NCBI GenBank assembly: GCA_030152425.1
Contig: JASLJP010000141.1
Location: 1 to 10,184, forward strand
Direction of reading: 5' to 3'
DNA: 10,184 nt
DNA from: Aquirhabdus sp.
GTDB lineage: Bacteria; Pseudomonadota; Gammaproteobacteria; Pseudomonadales; Moraxellaceae
A program made the position numbers and the translations under genes. Below the pieces are notes generated by a model. The model saw nothing but the letters and a program-made list of their open reading frames with translations, was not told the DNA's origin and did no database searches. Position 1 is the first letter of the stretch. Every line of letters begins with the position of its first letter. Of this stretch, positions 5,583 through 10,184 are shown one piece after another.

Positions 5583-8500
5583 TTATTCGACGACTGGTGC
5601 ACGCTTTTTGGGTGGGCGACCACCGGTACGTGTGCGACGTGGGCGTGGACGGCCATCAGCATTTGCGCTTTCTGGTTCCAGTGCATCGTCAGTTTGCTCG
5701 GCTTCATCTTCGATGTCGTCGCCTTCGTCGTCATGCTCGCTGTCGACAGCTTCTACATCGGCTGCCGAGTCATCGGTCACAACGGCTGCATCTGCTACCG
5801 GCTGTTCGTCGGCTGGAAAAATCAGCGCGGCTTGCAGGCCATCGGCGACAGGCGCAGTGGCTGCATCTACGCTTGCTTCTCCCGCAGCGACGTCAGCAGC
5901 TTCGAGCTGAACTTCAGTCTCCGTGCTTGCAGCGGCGGTAGTTTCTACGACAGATGCCTCGGCTTCAATGGCAACTTCTTCCAACGGTGGGAGTCCTGCA
6001 GCAGCGCGTGCAGCCGCTTCGGCAGCCAGACGACGGCGCATACGCGGGTCATTGGCGGCGCGTGGGCGGTCGGCGACTGGTGGGGCAATCACTTCGGTTG
6101 TCATCGGTGGCAATGACGCCGCTGCAGTGGCCACAGCGGGCGCTTCGACCACAACCGGTGCGGCCTCCACGACGTCTGCGACGACAGGGGTCGCTGCTTC
6201 AGTGATGACCAAACGGCCTTTGAGTGCCTTGAGGAACGCTTCAACGACGCGTCCTTCTGCCAGCAGTTCAGTGCCTTCCGCGCCGAGTACGTCACGGACA
6301 TAGTCCCCGACTGAACCCTGTACGGTGACCGGCTCGTAGCTTTCTACGGCAGCAACCGCTGCAGTCGCGGCAGCTTGAGGCTGGTCGAGACCGAGGTCAC
6401 GGCGACGACGACGCTCACGCGGATCGTTGCCGGCGCGGGGGATTTCTTCAGTCGATAGCGCAGGGGCGTCGTGCGCTGCTGCAACTTGCGGCGCAGTTTG
6501 GTTTTCTTGCACGTGTTGTGCAGAAACGGCAGTTTCCGCATCACGACCCAGCTTGCTGCTGGTCGCCGGTGCATCGCCTGCGACATCAAATGTCACCAGA
6601 TTGGCATTGTTGCGCTCTGGTCGATTGCTGATGGTGCGCGTTGCCAGCGGATCGTTGGCATCGTCTTGCGCGGTTTCAGCATTTGCGTCACGTGCTGCAG
6701 TGTTGCCGCTCGTTTCCAGCAGGCTGGCGTCGCGTTGACGTGGGCCACGGCTGTTACGGTTGCTGTTGCGTTCACGGCGTGCCGGTGCATTGCCGTTGCT
6801 GTCTTCGCTACTGCTGGCAACGTTGCCATTGGCTTCACGGCCTTCGCGACCTTCACGGTTGTCACGCTCTTCTCGGGGTTCGTTCTGGCCACGGCGGTTG
6901 CGATGACGGGGTGCCGGTGCGTCGTCACCGAATGCGACGTCAGCAGCAGGTGCTGCATATGCGGCTTCATTGCTATTGACATTGGTGTCGCTGGCGGCGT
7001 TGCTGCCTGCGGCGTTGTTGTCACGGCCACGGCGGTTGCGGTTGTTGCGGTCGCGCTTCTGACCACCGTTTTGTCCGTTACCATTTTGCGCCGGTGCAGA
7101 TTGGACACCAACGGCGGGTGTCCCTGTTGCATAGGCGTTGGTTGCAACGTCGACATTGCGCTCGGTGCGTTCTTGACGCTCGCGTGGGGCAGGGGTGCTG
7201 ATTTCGCCATACAGACCACGGCTGACTGCGCCACCGTTGACCAGTTGCTCGATCGCGCTGGCGGCATCATTGCTGCTGGTGCCTTGCGGACGCGCTTGGC
7301 GTGGGGTGAACAGGTTTTCCAACCACGCAAACTGCGTTTTGGATTGTTGTGCTGCTTGGGCAGGTGCGGCAGCGGCTGCTTGCGCAGGGGCGCGGTTGCC
7401 GTCGCGTTGTTGCTTGTTGCCTTGTTGGCGCGGTGCAGGTGCGACGGCGTTTGGCTGTTGCCAGTCGGTATCGTAGCCCAGTGCATCGGTGCGTTCGATC
7501 AGCTCATAGCTGGCCGGTGCATTGCCTTCGCGGTTAAAGCTGATGTGGTAATGCGGCGTTTCCAGATGCGGATGCGGCAAAATGGTGATGCGGCAGCGGC
7601 TGCTTTGTTCCAGATAAACCAGCGAGTCGCGCTTTTCATTGAGCAAGAATGCCGCGATTTCAATCGGCACTTGCAGTTGGACTTCGCCTTGACGTTCGCG
7701 CAGCGCGATCTCTTCAATCGCACGCATGATCGACAGTGACAGCGAGCGCAGGTCACGGATCATGCCGGTGCCATGGCAGCGTGGGCAGACGTAGCCGGTC
7801 GCTTCTTCCAGAGATGGACGCAGACGTTGACGGCTCATTTCCAGCAGGCCGAAACGTGACAGCGAACCAAACTGGATACGGGCACGGTCGCTTTGGGTGG
7901 CTTCTTTCAGACGCGCTTCAACGGCACGTTGATTGCGATCTTTGCCCATGTCGATAAAGTCGATAACGACCAGACCGCCCATGTCACGCAGACGCAGTTG
8001 GCGTGCGATTTCATCGGCCGCTTCGAGGTTGGTGTTCAGTGCAGTGTCTTCAACGTCGGCGCCGCGTGTCGCTTTGGCCGAGTTGATGTCGATCGATACC
8101 AGCGCTTCGGTTTGGTCGATCACGATCGAACCGCCCGATGGCAGTTTCACTTCGCGTTGATAGGCCGTTTCGATTTGGCTTTCGATACCAAAGCTGGCAA
8201 ACAGCGGCTCATTGGCCAGATGTTTTTTGATCTTGTCGATCTGATGCGGCATGACTTGCTGCACGAAGCTATAGGCTTCGTTATAGGCTTGTTCATTATC
8301 GATCAGGATCTCGCCGATGTCGTCGCGCAGATAGTCGCGGACGGCACGGGTAACCACACCGGCTTCTTGATGAACCAGCATCGGCGATGGGCCAGATGCC
8401 GCCAGACCACCGATTTGTTGCCATAGACCCAACAGATGTTGCAGATCGAGTTGCAGCTCTTCTTGGCTACGACCGATACCAGCGGTACGCACGATCACGC

Positions 8501-8987
8501 TCATGGCGCGTGGCACGTCGAGCGCCGACAGGATTTCTTTCATTTCTTCGCGCACGGTGCCCGCGATCTGACGGCTGATGCCGCCGCCTTTCGGGTTGTT
8601 TGGCATCAAGACCAAATAACGACCGGCAAGGGAAATGAAGGTCGACAGCGCAGCGCCTTTGTTGCCACGTTCTTCTTTTTCAATCTGAACGAGCAGCTCG
8701 GTGCCTTCGGTGATGAGTTCACGGATATTGCTGGTCGAGCGCGGGTCTTTGAGCAAATACGAATTGGCGATTTCGCGCATCGACAGGAAACCCTGACGCT
8801 GGGAGCCATATTCGACAAAGACTGCTTCGAGGGAGGGTTCTACGCGGGTGACACGACCCTTGTAGATATTGGATTTTTTTTGTTCGCGGGTGCGGTTTTC
8901 AAGGTCAAAATCATATAGACGGTGACCATTAATCAGAGCGACGCGAATTTCTTCGGCATGAGTCGCGTTAATCAGCATACGTTTCAT
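5583..8987 (-). CDS. rne: Ribonuclease E, endoribonuclease and degradosome scaffold
   Basis: RNase E cuts single-stranded AU-rich RNA in mRNA decay and in rRNA/tRNA processing, and scaffolds the RNA degradosome, usually at the inner membrane. The 1134-residue protein starts MKRMLINAT, as in E. coli; an upstream in-frame ATG at 9020 would add 11 unrelated residues and is rejected. An S1 domain spans about 37-120 (IYKGRVTRVEPSLEAVFVEYG). Catalytic aspartates are D300 (SIDINSAKATRG) and D343 (VIDFIDM), and the zinc-link cysteines are C401 and C404 (CPRCHGTG). From about 510 the tail is disordered: a WLENLF amphipathic patch (549-563), arginine-rich stretches (643-655, 693-718, 736-752), two PRAxNDPRxRRR motifs (850-861 and 975-986), a short helix-like island (887-930), an acidic run (1072-1105) and a basic end (1112-1129). 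The ribosome binding site AAGGTG is 10 bases from the ATG and lies in a hairpin. Confidence 0.97.
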   Translation of the reverse strand: MKRMLINATHAEEIRVALINGHRLYDFDLENRTREQKKSNIYKGRVTRVEPSLEAVFVEYGSQRQGFLSMREIANSYLLKDPRSTSNIRELITEGTELLVQIEKEERGNKGAALSTFISLAGRYLVLMPNNPKGGGISRQIAGTVREEMKEILSALDVPRAMSVIVRTAGIGRSQEELQLDLQHLLGLWQQIGGLAASGPSPMLVHQEAGVVTRAVRDYLRDDIGEILIDNEQAYNEAYSFVQQVMPHQIDKIKKHLANEPLFASFGIESQIETAYQREVKLPSGGSIVIDQTEALVSIDINSAKATRGADVEDTALNTNLEAADEIARQLRLRDMGGLVVIDFIDMGKDRNQRAVEARLKEATQSDRARIQFGSLSRFGLLEMSRQRLRPSLEEATGYVCPRCHGTGMIRDLRSLSLSIMRAIEEIALRERQGEVQLQVPIEIAAFLLNEKRDSLVYLEQSSRCRITILPHPHLETPHYHISFNREGNAPASYELIERTDALGYDTDWQQPNAVAPAPRQQGNKQQRDGNRAPAQAAAAAPAQAAQQSKTQFAWLENLFTPRQARPQGTSSNDAASAIEQLVNGGAVSRGLYGEISTPAPRERQERTERNVDVATNAYATGTPAVGVQSAPAQNGNGQNGGQKRDRNNRNRRGRDNNAAGSNAASDTNVNSNEAAYAAPAADVAFGDDAPAPRHRNRRGQNEPREERDNREGREGREANGNVASSSEDSNGNAPARRERNSNRNSRGPRQRDASLLETSGNTAARDANAETAQDDANDPLATRTISNRPERNNANLVTFDVAGDAPATSSKLGRDAETAVSAQHVQENQTAPQVAAAHDAPALSTEEIPRAGNDPRERRRRRDLGLDQPQAAATAAVAAVESYEPVTVQGSVGDYVRDVLGAEGTELLAEGRVVEAFLKALKGRLVITEAATPVVADVVEAAPVVVEAPAVATAAASLPPMTTEVIAPPVADRPRAANDPRMRRRLAAEAAARAAAGLPPLEEVAIEAEASVVETTAAASTETEVQLEAADVAAGEASVDAATAPVADGLQAALIFPADEQPVADAAVVTDDSAADVEAVDSEHDDEGDDIEDEAEQTDDALEPESANADGRPRPRRTRTGGRPPKKRAPVVE

Positions 8988-8991
8988 TGCA

Positions 8992-9018
8992 GTGTGACAC
9001 CTTTTTGGTGCGACACAC
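8992..9018 (-). promoter_or_regulatory. Hairpin covering the rne ribosome binding site
   Basis: On the minus strand CACC pairs with GGTG across an AAAAA loop (9007-9010 with 8998-9001), and an outer GTGTG/CACAC stem (9014-9018 with 8992-8996) extends it across a 3-by-1 internal loop. The GGTG arm is the core of the only Shine-Dalgarno-like sequence before the rne ATG, so folding would mask it. The sequence shows the pairing; a control role is inferred. Confidence 0.5.
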
Positions 9019-9220
9019 ACGACAGACGAGGGTTGCTTGCTAGACCACTTAAACAGCTAACATCTGGCAAGACTAGAAATAACAGTGCGTTATGAAACGT
9101 TAACAACGGCCGCCTTTGGTAAAAGCGTGACTGTCAAACCATGGGTGTAAGGCATGGTGTTGGTGTTGTTAAATTCATCAAAGCCGGCTTGCGCCGCTAC
9201 GCATATCTCAAAAGTCGTCC

Positions 9221-9258
9221 TTTTGCTGGCAAGCATTCATGTGTTTATGCCAGCAAAA
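9221..9258 (-). repeat. Strong hairpin in the presumed rne leader
   Basis: A perfect 11-bp inverted repeat (TTTTGCTGGCA at 9221-9231 with its complement at 9248-9258) encloses a 16-base loop. A short inner GCAT/ATGC pair offers an alternative fold. With A/T runs on both sides it could act as an attenuator-like terminator on either strand, or as a structural element of the rne leader. Confidence 0.55.
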
Positions 9259-9417
9259 TAGGTATTCTGGTGAGCAGCACTCACATCAATTCATGGCGGG
9301 GTCGCTTTGCGGCAAAGGGGCTGCTGACACTCTAAATTATGCAGGCATGTTGTAAGTATGCTGCCAGTATCACTGCGCGCTTGATGCCGCTCTAAGGCTA
9401 AAACCGCAATCACTCAT

Positions 9418-9457
9418 CGATGCAAATGCAGGCAATCAACCTGTCTGGTGTGCATCG
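9418..9457 (-). repeat. Nested hairpin in the presumed rne leader
   Basis: An outer 7-bp stem CGATGCA/TGCATCG (9418-9424 with 9451-9457) surrounds an inner CAGG/CCTG stem (9429-9432 with 9440-9443) with a 7-base loop. The arrangement, a stem with an internal loop and an apical stem, is the kind of element that can serve as a protein-recognised leader structure. No function can be assigned from sequence. Confidence 0.4.
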
Positions 9458-9658
9458 GTTTCAATTTGTGGCCGTTTTACGCCGCTGTAAATGATCAGCA
9501 GGCCGTAAAAAACCGTTAACCGTGTTGTTACTCTTCTATAGATGACTGATATATACGCTGTATACATAAATCTGCGTGGAATGAGCAAGCAACGACGGGT
9601 TTTGTCGATATACTAGAAAGCCTCGACGGGGCGTATTTGTCCGGATAGCCGTTTTTGC

Positions 9659-9686
9659 TTGACCCTTGCACGTGTAGATGTACAAG
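9659..9686 (+). promoter_or_regulatory. Possible promoter of the divergent plus-strand gene
   Basis: TTGACC (9659-9664) and TACAAG (9681-9686) are 16 bases apart, about 70 bases before the ATG at 9757. The -35 is good and the -10 is only a 4/6 match. Confidence 0.35.
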
Positions 9687-9687
9687 G
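9664..9687. repeat. Inverted repeat inside the divergent promoter region
   Basis: CCTTGCAC (9664-9671) and GTACAAGG (9680-9687) form an 8-base inverted repeat with one mismatch and an 8-base spacer. It spans from the -35 box to the -10 box of the candidate plus-strand promoter, so it could be an operator; it could equally be a chance palindrome. Confidence 0.3.
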
Positions 9688-9720
9688 CATTAAGCAGGTT
9701 AGACCGTTTTCCGTGCGCCG

Positions 9721-9729
9721 ACTATAGCA
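9721..9729 (-). promoter_or_regulatory. Possible extended -10 promoter reading towards rne
   Basis: On the minus strand TGC-TATAGT forms an extended -10 element (TATAGT at 9721-9726, TG at 9728-9729) with no good -35. If used, it would give rne a leader of about 725 bases. Confidence 0.3.
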
Positions 9730-9756
9730 AACCTTTGGCTGCAAGCATACATTTTC

Positions 9757-10184
9757 ATGACAACTAATAACGCTACACCTGCAAAAAAACGCCGTTCATC
9801 GGATGATTCATCGTCAAACGACGGGTTTAACCCGAAAGGATCAGGCACTGACCAAGGCAACGGCCGCACCCGCGAACGCAGCAGCGGTCGTTCGGACGAG
9901 CGCACGCGCCCAGCCGGTGTAGACCGCTCCGGTCGCAGTGGGTCTGACCGTCCTGCAGGTCGCAGTAGTGAACGCGCAGGTGAGCGCCGTCCGGAACAAC
10001 GCAGTGGTGCAGAGCACAAAGCCGAACGCAAACGCAGTGCAACAGAGCAAAAAGTCGAACGCAGCAGCGAGCGGACCACCGCCAGTGAGCCGCGTCAGCG
10101 CACCACCCACGCGCCAAACCGCCGTGCACCGTCGTCCTATCCTGCCGATAGCCGTCGCTCGGAAGCCTTTAAGATTAAAAAACG
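9757..10184 (+). CDS. Unidentified protein with Arg/Ser/Glu-rich disordered N-terminus (3' end outside window)
   Basis: The frame is open from ATG 9757 to the window end, 142 codons, with an in-frame stop at 9700-9702 and no other ATG, GTG or TTG start near the N-terminus. The visible part has about 26 Arg, 23 Ser, 9 Lys and 20 Asp/Glu, with many RS, ER and GR pairs and almost no hydrophobic residues, so it should be disordered and bind RNA or acidic partners. No Shine-Dalgarno sequence is obvious before the ATG. The folded domain must follow beyond the window; SRRSEAFKIKK at the end may begin it. In E. coli the gene divergent from rne is rluC (23S rRNA pseudouridine synthase), but RluC lacks such an extension. 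Other RNA enzymes with basic N-terminal tails (pseudouridine synthases, TrmH-type methyltransferases, helicases) are also possible. That it is a real gene is likely; its function is unknown. Confidence 0.7.
   Translation, partial: MTTNNATPAKKRRSSDDSSSNDGFNPKGSGTDQGNGRTRERSSGRSDERTRPAGVDRSGRSGSDRPAGRSSERAGERRPEQRSGAEHKAERKRSATEQKVERSSERTTASEPRQRTTHAPNRRAPSSYPADSRRSEAFKIKK

Larger units (their letters stand above)
8988..9756. other. Long intergenic region between rne and a divergent gene (rne leader)
   Basis: These 769 bases hold no convincing gene. A 64-codon plus-strand frame (9141-9335) has no ribosome binding site and no recognisable protein features. The region contains several inverted repeats: 9138-9143 with 9153-9158, 9221-9231 with 9248-9258, 9303-9317 (CTTTG/CAAAG), 9418-9424 with 9451-9457, and 9664-9671 with 9680-9687. 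An AT-rich stretch (9536-9570) has several -10-like hexamers on both strands but no clean promoter pair. In E. coli, rne has a 361-base leader used for autoregulation, and most of this gap may play that part. Confidence 0.6.

Noticed and set aside
5583..7500. Many repeated GCxGC-like words in the rne tail as DNA repeats
   Set aside because: They reflect Ala/Val/Glu/Arg-rich coding sequence with biased codons, not tandem repeats with a fixed unit; there is no CRISPR-like spacing.
6471..7739. A 422-codon open frame on the plus strand opposite the RNase E tail
   Set aside because: It is antisense to the low-complexity part of rne, its Ala/Val/Cys-rich protein mirrors that composition, and it has no recognisable domain or ribosome binding site.
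8988..9020. An upstream in-frame ATG that would lengthen RNase E by 11 residues
   Set aside because: RNase E conservation begins exactly at MKRMLINAT (ATG ending at 8987), and the only Shine-Dalgarno-like sequence lies between the two ATGs.
9141..9335. A 64-codon plus-strand open frame in the rne leader
   Set aside because: No ribosome binding site and no recognisable motif; it runs through one of the leader hairpins and is probably chance.

Overview
The window looks like core chromosome of a gammaproteobacterium with moderate GC. The RNase E catalytic half is close to the Escherichia coli protein from memory. Its long tail carries NDPR-type arginine motifs of the kind I associate with Pseudomonadales, so Pseudomonas/Moraxellaceae relatives are the best guess; the genus cannot be fixed from sequence alone. 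Both tRNA genes encode their own CCA end. I see no insertion sequence, phage gene, CRISPR array or other sign of recent transfer.

Layout. (1) 1-1367, plus strand: a flavin-dependent monooxygenase of the NtaA/SnaA/DszA family, cut at its N-terminus by the window edge. (2) 1392-1484: two rho-independent terminators, one ending the monooxygenase and one ending the tRNA read towards it. (3) 1514-3302, minus strand: tRNA-Lys(CTT), an FprA-type NADPH-ferredoxin reductase gene, and tRNA-Lys(TTT), each with its own terminator; the two tRNAs have good promoters. (4) 3563-5413, minus strand: a fatty-acid-transport-protein/FadD6-type acyl-CoA synthetase followed by a strong terminator. (5) 5583-8987, minus strand: ribonuclease E (rne), with a complete catalytic domain and a long disordered scaffold tail, followed by a strong terminator. 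(6) 8988-9756: a 769-base gap between rne and a divergent gene, holding several hairpins, one of which covers the rne ribosome binding site. (7) 9757 to the window end, plus strand: the start of a gene whose first 142 residues are an arginine/serine/glutamate-rich disordered region with no recognisable domain yet.

The genes are mostly separate transcription units divided by terminators, not one operon. The reductase, acyl-CoA synthetase and monooxygenase are each compatible with redox or lipid metabolism, but nothing shows that they act together. The most interesting parts are the rne region (short repeated arginine motifs in the tail, a hairpin over the start site, a long structured leader, and a divergent neighbour with its own arginine-rich disordered segment) and a shared A51-C63 mismatch in the T stem of both lysine tRNAs. 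I did not find a clear new multi-gene system here.
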